DNA of 25,397 nt. It comes from Oscillospiraceae bacterium (GTDB taxonomy: Bacteria; Bacillota; Clostridia; Oscillospirales; Oscillospiraceae). Within the stretch, counting starts at the first letter, position 1; each line of letters starts with the position of its first letter. Shown piece after piece: positions 15,978 to 24,017 of this stretch. The DNA is taken from the NCBI GenBank assembly GCA_016296635.1, contig JAEDIZ010000021.1:1-25397 (forward strand). The letters run 5' to 3'. The notes beneath the pieces are model-generated. The model saw only the letters and a program-made list of their open reading frames with translations. It did no database searches and was not told the origin of the DNA. The translations under genes and the position numbers were made by a program.

Positions 15978-17342
15978 ATGAATCGTTTGGAAGTCGGCGT
16001 AAGCCGCGTTGATATCACCCCGATGATGGGAATCAAGGTAAGAGGCTATCTGATTCCGCGTTTTGCGGAGGCTGTACTGGATCCGCTTCAGATCAATGCA
16101 ATCGCATTTGCAGCAGGAGAAAGCCGCGCAGTGCTTTTGAGTCTTGACCTTTGCCGGATCGGTGCGTCGGATGCAGTCCGGATCCGCACGTTTATTGCCG
16201 AGCAGACGGGGCTTCCGGTAGACGCAATCTGGCTGCATTGCATCCATACCCATACCGGCCCGGAAGTCACTTCTGAAAGTGATGACGTGCTGCTGCAGGA
16301 ATACTATCAGATGCTCAGGCGCCGCTGTGTCGATGCGGCAAGTTTTGCGCTGGCAGATCTCAAGCCCGCAAAAATGGGTTGGGCGGTCGGGCAGGCGCCG
16401 AATGTTGCCTTCATCCGCCGCTTCCGCATGAAGGACGGCTCCGTACAGACCAACCCCGGCGTGGGCAATCCGAACATCGATTATCCCATCGGTACAGTGG
16501 ATGAGCGCGTCAATGTGCTGCGCTTTGACCGTGAGGGCGATAAGAGCGTTGTACTTGTGAACTTCGGCAATCACCCCGATACGGTCGGCGGCTGCAAGAT
16601 TTCCGCAGACTGGCCCGGTTTCTTGAGAAGAACCTTTGAAAAGGCCATTGACAATACCTTCTGTGTATTCTGCAACGGTGCGCAGGGAGATGTCAACCAT
16701 GTCAATGTCAACGCAAAAGACGGCGATTTCAATGACATGTTCATGGACTTTGATGATGTGTCCCGCGGCTACGGCCATACCCGTCACATGGGCAATGTTG
16801 TCGCAGCAGCTGTGATGCAGGTCTATGATAAGGTCAACTATGTTGATGTAGAGAATATTTCGTTCCTCAAGCGGGATATCGAGATCCCGACAAGCGTTCC
16901 GACCGCGGAAGAAGCGGCCCGTGCCCATGAGATCGTTGCCCTGCACGAAGCCGGCAGAGATGCGGAGCTTCCGTATAAAGGCATGATGCTGACCACGGTG
17001 GTGGCGGAAGCAAGAAGAATGGTACGACTGGAGCATGGCCCCGATCACTTTGATATGTCGATATTCGGTCTTTGCGTCGGAGATTTTGCAATGGTCGGTA
17101 TCCCCGGCGAACCGTTTACCGGCATTGGCCGAGGACTGAAGGAAGCGGAAGGCTGGAAGTTGGTTCTGCCCTGCTGCCTGACAAACGGAGCAGAAGCATA
17201 TTTCCCGATGAAAGACGCCTATGACGAGGGCGGCTATGAGGCAAGAAGCTCCAGTTTCAAGGCCGGCGTTGCGGAGCAGATCATCGAGGAAGGCAAAATG
17301 CTGCTTCGTGATCTCAGAAGAGAGATTGATACGTACAGATGA
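15978..17342 (+). CDS. Neutral ceramidase-like amidohydrolase, type A (copy A2)
   Basis: A 454-aa PF04734-like protein, close to copy A1 over its length. For example it shares the type A block GDVNHVNV and the long block FNDMFMDFDDVSRGYG. Zinc-ligand motifs are HTHTGP, GNHPDT, GIPGEPF and, with Ala in place of Gly, AYFPM. The ceramidase Ser position is Asn, as in A1. There is no signal peptide or second domain. ATG at 15978 gives MNRLEVGVSRVDITP, matching the paralogues' starts; ATG 15966 and GTG 15957 are in frame and also possible, with AAGG and AGG near each. It is monocistronic or leads into the ROK gene, which has its own promoter. Having a second type A gene outside the transporter unit suggests a related but different substrate or timing of expression. 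Confidence 0.87.
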   Translation: MNRLEVGVSRVDITPMMGIKVRGYLIPRFAEAVLDPLQINAIAFAAGESRAVLLSLDLCRIGASDAVRIRTFIAEQTGLPVDAIWLHCIHTHTGPEVTSESDDVLLQEYYQMLRRRCVDAASFALADLKPAKMGWAVGQAPNVAFIRRFRMKDGSVQTNPGVGNPNIDYPIGTVDERVNVLRFDREGDKSVVLVNFGNHPDTVGGCKISADWPGFLRRTFEKAIDNTFCVFCNGAQGDVNHVNVNAKDGDFNDMFMDFDDVSRGYGHTRHMGNVVAAAVMQVYDKVNYVDVENISFLKRDIEIPTSVPTAEEAARAHEIVALHEAGRDAELPYKGMMLTTVVAEARRMVRLEHGPDHFDMSIFGLCVGDFAMVGIPGEPFTGIGRGLKEAEGWKLVLPCCLTNGAEAYFPMKDAYDEGGYEARSSSFKAGVAEQIIEEGKMLLRDLRREIDTYR

Positions 17343-17423
17343 GGCGCGTATCTGCCTGATTCCGACGCTCAGAATTATTTCGCAAAAAGATTCCAAATGA
17401 TGGGGTTTTTGCCTTCTTTCCGA

Positions 17424-17452
17424 TTGAATTTGGATAAATCCGAGGCTATAAT
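17424..17452 (+). promoter_or_regulatory. Near-consensus sigma-A promoter for ROK regulator
   Basis: TTGAAT (17424-17429), a 17-nt spacer and a perfect TATAAT (17447-17452), 37 nt before the ROK start. This is the best promoter match in the window and suggests a strong promoter, perhaps autoregulated. Confidence 0.8.
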
Positions 17453-17489
17453 AACGAAATAGAAATAAATGCATCGGGGAGAAGAGCAA

Positions 17490-18764
17490 ATGCTGACAAC
17501 CTACCGTTTTTATCAGAAGTATCAGATTTTAAATATGATCCATCATTTTGCCCCGATCAGCCGCAAGAAGCTGATCGCGCTGATGGGTCTGCGTCCGGCA
17601 AGCATCGGTGATCTGACCAAGGATCTTCTGGAAGAGGGACTGATTGTTGAGACCGGATTTTATTCCAGCGGTCATGGCAGAAAGAGAATCCTGCTGGATA
17701 TCAACAAACGCAATCTCTGCGCATTGGCGCTGAGCTTTTCGGAGCTGCGTGTCACATATACCGTGGCGCAGTTTGACGGAGAGATCGTTCTGAAGTTGGA
17801 GCAGGATCTGCCGGATTCCGCCGATCACGATGCGCGCCTTGCGCAGATCGCGGAGCAGATCGAAAGCATTCTGCAGCAGACCTCGGATCGCCGGATTGTC
17901 GGCATCGGACTGTGCGACCCGATCTTCAACCCAATCCTGCTTGGCAAGGTGACGCTGGCGGAGTCCTATGACAGATTCCTCGCGTGGCTGCATGATTCTC
18001 TGCGCCCGTATCTTGAAGAACGGTTTTCGCTGCCGGTCAGTTCCTTCGGTACGGTCAGCCTGCCGGCTTTGGCGGAGCATCGTTTCGGCTGTGCGGCGGG
18101 GTGCAATCATTTTCTGTGTGTAGAACTTTCTAACGGCCTCGGCATTTCCATCTATGCCAACGGAAAAGCAATTACCGGCGCCCGCGGCATGGCCGGTGAA
18201 ATCGGTCACACGGTGGTCGATTCCGGCAATCTGCAGAAAGAAAATCCGTGCTATTGCGGAAAAACGGGCTGCGTAGAGCAGGCGGCAGCATTCCCGTATC
18301 TGAAATCGGTGCTGCAGAAGGCGATAGACGAAGGCGTTGCGACTGCGCTGACGCAGAGAGCCGATCCGACGCGAAGCCTGCGGGCAACGGATATCCGTGA
18401 GGCATTGGAAAAGAACGACAGACTCTGCATGCGCTATGTGCGGCAGGCCGCCGAGAAGGCGGGTCTGGCAATCGCGAATGCCGTGACGATTCTCAACCCC
18501 GAACGAATCGTACTGTACGGTTTTATGCTGGAGCTTGGCGATTATTATCTCACAATCCTAAAGAACACCATTCTGGAAAACATCATGTCGCCGGTCGATA
18601 TTTATGTTTCCAAAACGACAGAAAGCCTTCTGCCGCTCGGCGCAGCAGCGGAAATGTTTACGACATTCCTGCGGGTTGAGGAAAACCAGTGGATCTATAA
18701 GCTGTCGAACGACGATTTCGAGGATGCGGAGGAAAGCGAAGATACCGGCGAGTCGGATGCTTGA
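17490..18764 (+). CDS. ROK family transcriptional regulator (NagC/Mlc/XylR-like)
   Basis: A 424-aa regulator with an N-terminal winged helix-turn-helix (about 10-60, including ISRKKLIALMGLRPASIGDL) followed by a ROK domain. The ROK signature (about 210-245) contains GMAGEIGH, and the zinc motif is CYCGKTGC with His240, Cys254, Cys256 and Cys261. The END(A/V)N segment that carries the sugar-kinase catalytic Asp is replaced by SFGTVSLPALAEH, so it should bind but not phosphorylate a sugar. The C-terminus is strongly acidic (DDFEDAEESED). ATG 17490 has GGAG 8 nt upstream; an in-frame ATG at 17469 has no ribosome site. ROK regulators often control N-acetylglucosamine or xylose genes, so it may repress this locus in the absence of its sugar ligand. 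Confidence 0.92.
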   Translation: MLTTYRFYQKYQILNMIHHFAPISRKKLIALMGLRPASIGDLTKDLLEEGLIVETGFYSSGHGRKRILLDINKRNLCALALSFSELRVTYTVAQFDGEIVLKLEQDLPDSADHDARLAQIAEQIESILQQTSDRRIVGIGLCDPIFNPILLGKVTLAESYDRFLAWLHDSLRPYLEERFSLPVSSFGTVSLPALAEHRFGCAAGCNHFLCVELSNGLGISIYANGKAITGARGMAGEIGHTVVDSGNLQKENPCYCGKTGCVEQAAAFPYLKSVLQKAIDEGVATALTQRADPTRSLRATDIREALEKNDRLCMRYVRQAAEKAGLAIANAVTILNPERIVLYGFMLELGDYYLTILKNTILENIMSPVDIYVSKTTESLLPLGAAAEMFTTFLRVEENQWIYKLSNDDFEDAEESEDTGESDA

Positions 18765-18827
18765 GCTTCGTATCAGCGCATCCGGATACAGGCGCATTTC
18801 GAAATCACGCATAAACCAAAGCATCCG

Positions 18828-18875
18828 GCCGGGCATGTAAAGCCCGGCTGTACTGCGCATCCCGCCTCCGGGATG
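18828..18875. other. Two adjacent hairpins between ROK and MFS genes
   Basis: GCCGGGC (18828-18834) pairs with GCCCGGC (18842-18848), and CATCCCG (18858-18864) pairs with CGGGATG (18869-18875). Neither is followed by a T-run. They sit in the 139-nt gap before the MFS gene, in the likely leader if ROK and MFS are co-transcribed, and may attenuate or stabilise the message. Confidence 0.5.
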
Positions 18876-18903
18876 GGGAACGGGAAGAGAATGGGAAACA
18901 TTC

Positions 18904-20148
18904 ATGAAGAAAATCAGTATCCATCGTGGCTGGCTGATGGCGGCAATGTGCACGACCATGGTCGCATCGACCTCGCTGCTTTCGACCGGATTCTCGACCT
19001 GCCTGAACGCCATTCGTTTCACCTATGGCATTTCCGCAACGCTGACCTCCACGATCACAACCGTCCGGTCGATATCCGCGTTTTTCATCGTCATGTTCGC
19101 GAACTGGTATTTTAAGAAATTCGGCATCCGCGTGGGCGTTTCGATCGCAATGCTGTTCGGCGCGGCGGCGTTTCTGCTGTTTGCGCTGGCAAACGGAAAC
19201 ATTATCGTATATTTCATTGCAGCGGCGGTGGGCGGCTTCAACTACGCCTTCGGCGTGATGCTTTCCTCGTCCATTCTGATCAACCGCTGGTTCCGAAAGC
19301 ACCGCGGCATGGCGCTGGCGATTGCATCGGCGGGCACAGGCCTCTGCTCCATTGTCGGCGCACCCGTTTTGCAGAGCATCATTGACCGCTATGGCATTAC
19401 GACTTCCTTTTTCACCCAGTCCGCTTTTCTGTTTGCGGTAGCGCTCCTGCTTCTTCTGCTGGTCAGAAACGATCCGGCGGATGTGGGCCTGGAGCCGGTC
19501 GGCGGTGCGGACTATCAGGAGCTTCCGGCAAAGGAAAAAGGAAACGAATCCGCAGGAAAGCTGCCGAAAGTCTGGCTCGGTATTCTGGTGTTTTCCATCA
19601 TGATGATCGGCATCACCACAGCGCCTGCATCCTCGCATCTGACCCTGAATTTTACCATGGACGGGCTGGATGCCATGACAGTCGCAAAAGCGCTTTCTGT
19701 TTACGGCTTCGTTCTGATCGCATCCAAAATGGTTTACGGCCTGCTGATCGACAGAATCGGCGCTGTGAAGATCATCTGGATTTACGGCAGCGTGATCGTG
19801 ATCGCAAAGATCATGGCGTGGGCAGCGACCTATATCCCGACAGAACCGTTCTTGTTTATGACGCTGTGTATCTACGGCCTCGGTGTTCCGATCGAAACGC
19901 TCGGATACCCGAACTGGGCAGCCAATATGAGTTCGAGAGAGGAATACCCGATCCTGCTGAAAAAGCTGCAGCTCGGCTATCAGCTCGGCGGTCTTGTCGG
20001 CGCCTCCCTGCCCGGCGTGATCTGCGATCTGACCGGCACATACGGCTGGTTCTATCTGCTGTGCAGTATTCTGAACACGGCATCCTTCGTAATCGTCCTC
20101 ATTGCGTACCGTAAATTTGTTCCCTCCCGGAAACAGATTCAGAAATAA
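18904..20148 (+). CDS. MFS transporter (OFA/monocarboxylate-porter-like)
   Basis: A 414-aa inner-membrane carrier with twelve predicted helices. The loop 2-3 region is FANWYFKKFGIRVG. Helix 4-5 contains SSSILINRWFRKHRGMALAIASAGTG, a signature common in the oxalate/formate and monocarboxylate branch, and the mid loop ends RNDPADVGLEPVG. It probably exchanges or takes up a small organic anion, either a substrate of copy B2 or an acid released by deacylation. GGGAA precedes the ATG, a modest ribosome site. Only 14 nt separate it from copy B2, so the two are co-expressed. Confidence 0.9.
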   Translation: MKKISIHRGWLMAAMCTTMVASTSLLSTGFSTCLNAIRFTYGISATLTSTITTVRSISAFFIVMFANWYFKKFGIRVGVSIAMLFGAAAFLLFALANGNIIVYFIAAAVGGFNYAFGVMLSSSILINRWFRKHRGMALAIASAGTGLCSIVGAPVLQSIIDRYGITTSFFTQSAFLFAVALLLLLLVRNDPADVGLEPVGGADYQELPAKEKGNESAGKLPKVWLGILVFSIMMIGITTAPASSHLTLNFTMDGLDAMTVAKALSVYGFVLIASKMVYGLLIDRIGAVKIIWIYGSVIVIAKIMAWAATYIPTEPFLFMTLCIYGLGVPIETLGYPNWAANMSSREEYPILLKKLQLGYQLGGLVGASLPGVICDLTGTYGWFYLLCSILNTASFVIVLIAYRKFVPSRKQIQK

Positions 20149-20162
20149 AGGAGAAATGATCT

Positions 20163-21599
20163 ATGAACACATTGAAAGTCGGTTTTTCCAGAGTCAACAT
20201 TGATCCGCCCATCGGGATCGCCGTTGCCGGGTACTATGTGCCGCGCAACGCAAGTAAGATTCTTGACAGCATCTATGCAAATGCGGTTGCTTTGACAGCC
20301 GGCAATCAGTCGATCGATACGCAGGTTTATAATCCCGATACCGGCAGATATATGGACGGCAGACAGCCGGATCCTTCCGATGTCGTTGTGATGATCAGCG
20401 TGGATAAGTGCGGTCTGTATGAAGAAGAGTGCCGCAAATTTGCCGAAGCAATCGAAAAGAGAACCGGCATCAAGGCCGAAAACATCTTCATCCATGCGAC
20501 CCATACGCATACCGGCCCCGTCACAAAGTTCCTAGATGCCAACGGCGAAGATACCACGCTGATTGATTTCTATTCGAATCTTCTTACGGAAGCGCTGGTG
20601 CGTGCCGCGCAGCAGGCGCTGCTCGATCTGAAACCGGCAAAGATGGGCTTCTGCGTCGGTTATGCGCCGGAGCGCGTTGCCTATATCCGCCGCTACAAGA
20701 TGAAGGACGGCAGCACCATGACCTGCCCGCCTATCGAAGACCCCAATCTCGATCATGCGATCGGCACCCTTGATCAGAGAGTCAATGTCATCCGCTTCGA
20801 CCGCGAAGGCGGAGATACCGTCGTTCTGATGAACTACGGCCTGCATGCGGACTGCCTGAACCTCGATGTCATCAGTCCCGACTGGCCCGGCTGGATGAGC
20901 AGAACCTTTGAAACTGCCGTACCCGGAACGAAGTGCGTCTTCTTCAACGGCGCCGAGGGCGATGTCGGCAGCACGCATGTATTCCCCGAAGCGGGCGATA
21001 TGAACGATACAAAGATCTCCTTCGACAACGAAATGAAGTCCGAAGGCATGGCAAGATTCGTCGGCCGCGCGCTGTGCGGCACGATTCTGCAGGTCTATGA
21101 TAAAGTCGAATATGTCGATGTGGATGATGTAGCCATGCTGGTCACCACCGCAAAGATCCCAGCAAATGTTCCGTCCAAGGAAGAGCTGCCGCTGGCGCAC
21201 AAGTATAAGGAGCTGCATGAAGCAGGCCGCGACTGCGACATCCCGTATCAGGCGATGGAGCTGACCACCGTGGTTGCGGAGGCAATGAGAATGTGCCGCC
21301 TTGAGCATGGCCCGGAATTCTATGAAATGAACCTCTCCGGCCTGAAAATCGGCCCCATTGCATTCCTCGGCATCCCCGGCGAACCGTTCACGGACATCGG
21401 CGTGCAGATCAAGAAGGCAGAGGGCTGGAAGCTGATCTGCCCGACCTGCCTGACCGGCGGCAGCGCAGGCTATTTCCCGATGAAGGACGCCTATGATGAG
21501 GGCGGCTACGAAGCCCGTTCTTCACGTTTCAAGAGCGGCGTTGCAGAAAAAATCATCGAAAATGCAGTTGCCACGCTTGACAAGCTGAAGCAGCTGTAA
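20163..21599 (+). CDS. Neutral ceramidase-like amidohydrolase, type B (copy B2)
   Basis: A 478-aa PF04734-like protein, the intact type B copy. Zinc-ligand positions are His114 in THTHTGP, His228 in GLHAD, Glu407 in GIPGEPF and Tyr437 in GYFP. The ceramidase hexapeptide is GDVGST (266-271), with Gly269 at the serine position. Compared with type A it has an insertion of about 26 residues near 47-72 containing YNPDTGRYMDG, and the block NDTKISFDNEMKS replaces the type A block with DFDDVSRGYG. There is no signal peptide. AAAGGAG lies 9 nt before the ATG, directly after the MFS stop, which makes a transporter-enzyme pair. A strong terminator follows. It probably performs the activity lost in copy B1. 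Ceramidase itself is not a safe label. Confidence 0.9.
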   Translation: MNTLKVGFSRVNIDPPIGIAVAGYYVPRNASKILDSIYANAVALTAGNQSIDTQVYNPDTGRYMDGRQPDPSDVVVMISVDKCGLYEEECRKFAEAIEKRTGIKAENIFIHATHTHTGPVTKFLDANGEDTTLIDFYSNLLTEALVRAAQQALLDLKPAKMGFCVGYAPERVAYIRRYKMKDGSTMTCPPIEDPNLDHAIGTLDQRVNVIRFDREGGDTVVLMNYGLHADCLNLDVISPDWPGWMSRTFETAVPGTKCVFFNGAEGDVGSTHVFPEAGDMNDTKISFDNEMKSEGMARFVGRALCGTILQVYDKVEYVDVDDVAMLVTTAKIPANVPSKEELPLAHKYKELHEAGRDCDIPYQAMELTTVVAEAMRMCRLEHGPEFYEMNLSGLKIGPIAFLGIPGEPFTDIGVQIKKAEGWKLICPTCLTGGSAGYFPMKDAYDEGGYEARSSRFKSGVAEKIIENAVATLDKLKQL

Positions 21600-21617
21600 C
21601 TGACATCAGAATACGGG

Positions 21618-21655
21618 AACGGGTGTACCGCCGGTCGGCGGTACACCCGTTTTTT
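21618..21655 (+). terminator. Strong Rho-independent terminator after copy B2
   Basis: AACGGGTGTACCGCC (21618-21632) and its exact complement (21637-21651) form a 15-bp GC-rich stem with a GGTC loop, followed by a run of six T (21650-21655). It is 18 nt past the stop codon and closes the ROK-MFS-B2 block. Confidence 0.95.
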
Positions 21656-21732
21656 CTGTACCGGTCACGCGGTCATGACTTGCGTTTTTGTCACAAAACC
21701 GTGTCCTTATTTTCAATTTCGCATATTTCCGC

Positions 21733-21760
21733 TTGAATTCCGACATGGATTCGGTAAAAT
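21733..21760 (+). promoter_or_regulatory. Sigma-A promoter for cupin-AraC regulator
   Basis: TTGAAT (21733-21738), a 16-nt spacer and TAAAAT (21755-21760), 32 nt before the TTG start of the AraC gene and after the strong terminator. Confidence 0.65.
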
Positions 21761-21792
21761 GGTAATGACGATATCGGGCAGGAGGCGAGAAC

Positions 21793-22698
21793 TTGGCGAT
21801 CCATATTGTATACGGGCAATACAAACTTTCCAAAGTGGTAAGCGTTGAAGAAATCGTATCGGCAGACTATATTGCCGGAGAGCATATCGCCCGTTTCATG
21901 CACTCCCATGAAGATGCATGGGAACTTGCCTACTGTATGGAGAAGGAAATCGAAATCTACATGAGCTCCGAGTGGATTCGGCTGAAAAAGGGAGAATGTC
22001 TTTTCATTCGCCCCGGTTCCGTGCATAATATCCGCGTCACGGATGCCGATGCCCGCTCCTTTGTGGTTTCCTTCACCTCCACCAACAGCGAATTGCTGCT
22101 GCCGCTGGAATACCATGTGGTCACGGCCAATCCGGAAGAAAGCAAAATTTTCGAAAACATGAAAGCGGAACTGGAAACCACATTCTCCCGGAATACCGGC
22201 AATATGCACCTTTATACCTTCGAGCCCTCGGAATACTCTCCGCTCGGAGCCGAGCAGATGATCGGCTGCTATCTGGAGCAGCTCATCATTCTCCTGCTCC
22301 GGGACGTTACGAAGCGCGGGGAAACGGTTGCAAAAAACGGACAGATCAGAAACATGGCCCAGGATTATCTTGTCGACCATATCAACACCTATATCGCAGC
22401 CCATTATAAGGAACACATTTCCGTGGAACAGATCGCCTCCCGGTTTCATTACAGTCGGACGCATCTTTCCACTCTTTACAAAGAGATCACCGGGCAGAGG
22501 ATCGGCGATGTGATCACCGATGTCCGGATCACCTGCGCCAAGGATCTGCTGCGCCGGGGAGAGGAAAGCATCGCCTCCATTGCAGAGCATTCCGGTTTCA
22601 GTTCACCGCAGTACTTCACCCACAAGTTCACCGCCATCGAGGGATGCTCGCCTTCCGAATACGCAAGGAAGCATCTTCATCATGAACAGACAGAATAA
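21793..22698 (+). CDS. AraC family regulator with N-terminal cupin domain
   Basis: A 301-aa cytosolic regulator. The N-terminal cupin-like sensor has the family pattern HSHEDAWELAYCMEKE (37-52) and KKGECLFIRPGSVHNI (65-80). The C-terminal AraC domain (about 195-293) has HTH segments ISVEQIASRFHYSRTHLSTLYKE and SIASIAEHSGFSSPQYFTHKF. The start is TTG at 21793, chosen because AGGAGG lies 8 nt upstream and no ATG in the frame has such a site. Such proteins bind a small molecule, often a sugar, and activate nearby genes. Possible targets are the convergent NagB-like gene, the M20 gene or its upstream neighbours; this is inference. It has its own promoter and ends at a bidirectional hairpin. Confidence 0.92.
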   Translation: MAIHIVYGQYKLSKVVSVEEIVSADYIAGEHIARFMHSHEDAWELAYCMEKEIEIYMSSEWIRLKKGECLFIRPGSVHNIRVTDADARSFVVSFTSTNSELLLPLEYHVVTANPEESKIFENMKAELETTFSRNTGNMHLYTFEPSEYSPLGAEQMIGCYLEQLIILLLRDVTKRGETVAKNGQIRNMAQDYLVDHINTYIAAHYKEHISVEQIASRFHYSRTHLSTLYKEITGQRIGDVITDVRITCAKDLLRRGEESIASIAEHSGFSSPQYFTHKFTAIEGCSPSEYARKHLHHEQTE

Positions 22699-22702
22699 AA
22701 GT

Positions 22703-22744
22703 TCCCGGTGTTTCAGGGTCTGAAACACCGGGATTGTTCTTTTA
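22703..22744. terminator. Bidirectional terminator between AraC and NagB-like genes
   Basis: TCCCGGTGTTTCAG (22703-22716) pairs perfectly with its complement (22720-22733) around a GGT loop. On the plus side TTGTTCTTTT follows; on the minus side AACTTTTATT follows. It can end both the AraC transcript and the convergent NagB-like transcript, whose stop is at 22756. Confidence 0.85.
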
Positions 22745-22755
22745 TCAAACAGATT

Positions 22756-23709
22756 TTAGTAGATGGTCTTGCCGTCATCGGTGGAATCCCATGCTTTGAA
22801 CGGAGCTGCAATGGATTCAGAGAGGAAGCAGGTTCCCTTTCCGAGTCTCATGATGGAAGCCGGGCACTCCATGGAAACCGGGCCGTAGAGCTGGATTCTG
22901 GAGATCATCTTCTGCCAGGAGCCGTTGGAACCGTAGTCGATGCAATGACGCTCGAAGGTTTCGCGGGCATGATGCACATCTCTGGGGCCGATGGTGGCAG
23001 CCTTCGGCGGAATGATCCATGCATCGCCGGCACCGCCCACGGAACCGAACAGAGAGTTCTCTGCGACGGTCAGCGGGGACTCGGTCACGATACGGCTGCC
23101 GAGAGTCAGGAACTCCTCGAGGCTGTCTGCGTGGAACTCTTTGGTATCCGGGTCAATGAATGCCACATGTCCGGGCCAGCCGGTAGCGGAATAAAGGATA
23201 TCTGCGCCGCCCTCACCGCACTCGTCGATCAGGTCGGAATAGATGTTGACATTGTCGTTGTTCAGGGTATGCCACTGGGAGATGTCCGGGCGGAGTTCGG
23301 GATCAATGTTGTAATAGAAGAACTCCATAAAGGTACGGCCCAGAGAAGGTCCGTAGGTATGGGGTGCCACATTGCCGTCCTCGTCAGCCCACTCGTCCAT
23401 GGCAAAGGCATGAACATTGCGGCAGTTGACTCTGAACTTGTTGATCATGTAGGCAATGGCCGGATATTCGACCTGCTCATGGTTGGTGGAGATGAAGGTG
23501 AACTTCTTGTCGTATTTATCGCTTTCCCAGATTCTGTGGAAAAGATCCATGCAGAAGAGGATGGTGGGATCCTTGACGATCTTCACGGAATATCCGTTTT
23601 CGTTGGTGTATTCCATCTCTTCCGGCTTGATGTTGCGGCACTTTTCCAAAGTTTCCTGAGAAATCTTCGGAAGGAAAGATGCATATCCGTACTTGAAATC
23701 TTTATTCAT
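22756..23709 (-). CDS. Divergent glucosamine-6-phosphate deaminase/isomerase (NagB-like)
   Basis: A 317-aa member of the NagB/6-phosphogluconolactonase-like fold. By family it converts glucosamine 6-phosphate to fructose 6-phosphate and ammonia, the step after NagA. The FAMDEW motif (102-107) matches the FNMDEY loop and supplies Asp105. In the GxDGHIAFNEP loop the sequence is GWPGHVAFIDP (177-187). The general acid/base Asp141 of the E. coli enzyme is therefore Pro179, His143 is kept (His181), and Glu148 is Asp186. The protein is also about 50 residues longer than E. coli NagB. It may act on a related amino-sugar phosphate or use an altered mechanism. GGAGG lies 7 nt before the ATG. It is divergent from the M20 gene across a 308-nt control region. 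Confidence 0.78.
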   Translation of the reverse strand: MNKDFKYGYASFLPKISQETLEKCRNIKPEEMEYTNENGYSVKIVKDPTILFCMDLFHRIWESDKYDKKFTFISTNHEQVEYPAIAYMINKFRVNCRNVHAFAMDEWADEDGNVAPHTYGPSLGRTFMEFFYYNIDPELRPDISQWHTLNNDNVNIYSDLIDECGEGGADILYSATGWPGHVAFIDPDTKEFHADSLEEFLTLGSRIVTESPLTVAENSLFGSVGGAGDAWIIPPKAATIGPRDVHHARETFERHCIDYGSNGSWQKMISRIQLYGPVSMECPASIMRLGKGTCFLSESIAAPFKAWDSTDDGKTIY

Positions 23710-23790
23710 AGCGTACCTCCGTATTTCTTTGATGATAATGCTAGTCTATCACAACTCGTCCCCCACGGAAAAGTACATTTTGTTGTTCGG

Positions 23791-23930
23791 CTTGCGAAAT
23801 TGTTCTGTTTTTCCCCTGCGGAATGCAGTTTTCCGCAAGCGCTTTCTTTCTCTTTTCTGGTCTCTTCAAATGAGAAGAACGAAACCGGCGTCTGATCCCG
23901 GTGTAAAAAATCTCAGAACAATTTGACAAG
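23791..23930. promoter_or_regulatory. Spaced 17-bp inverted repeat in divergent control region
   Basis: The 17-mer at 23791-23807 (CTTGCGAAATTGTTCTG) is repeated in inverse orientation at 23914-23930 with two mismatches; 11 bp are exact. The arms flank a cre-like site and a small hairpin (TGCGGAA/TTCCGCA near 23818-23838). Paired far-apart operators for a looping regulator shared by the NagB-like and M20 genes are plausible. The 308-nt gap 23710-24017 holds no gene. Confidence 0.5.
23834..23847. promoter_or_regulatory. cre-like catabolite control (CcpA) site
   Basis: CGCAAGCGCTTTCT fits the TGNAANCGNWNNCW cre pattern at every position but the first. It lies in the NagB-like/M20 divergent region, a reasonable place for carbon catabolite repression. 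With no CcpA gene in view and a degenerate motif, this is a candidate only. Confidence 0.4.
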
Positions 23931-23949
23931 TGTGTTTTCCTTTTTCACC

Positions 23950-23978
23950 TTGACTTCTCTTCTCTTGGGAACTATAGT
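23950..23978 (+). promoter_or_regulatory. Sigma-A promoter for M20 amidohydrolase
   Basis: TTGACT (23950-23955), a 17-nt spacer and TATAGT (23973-23978), five of six matches in each box, 39 nt before the M20 ATG. Confidence 0.8.
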
Positions 23979-24017
23979 AAAATTATCAGAAAAGACCATC
24001 TCAGGGAGGAAGAAACC

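Noticed and set aside
17379..17412. GCAAAAA/TTTTTGC inverted repeat after copy A2 as a terminator
   Set aside because: The stem is only 7 A-T-rich pairs with a long loop; too weak to call.
15900..17489. A 529-codon open frame on the minus strand
   Set aside because: It is antisense to copy A2, has low-complexity His/Cys-rich composition and no family motif; it is a shadow of the codon pattern of the real gene.
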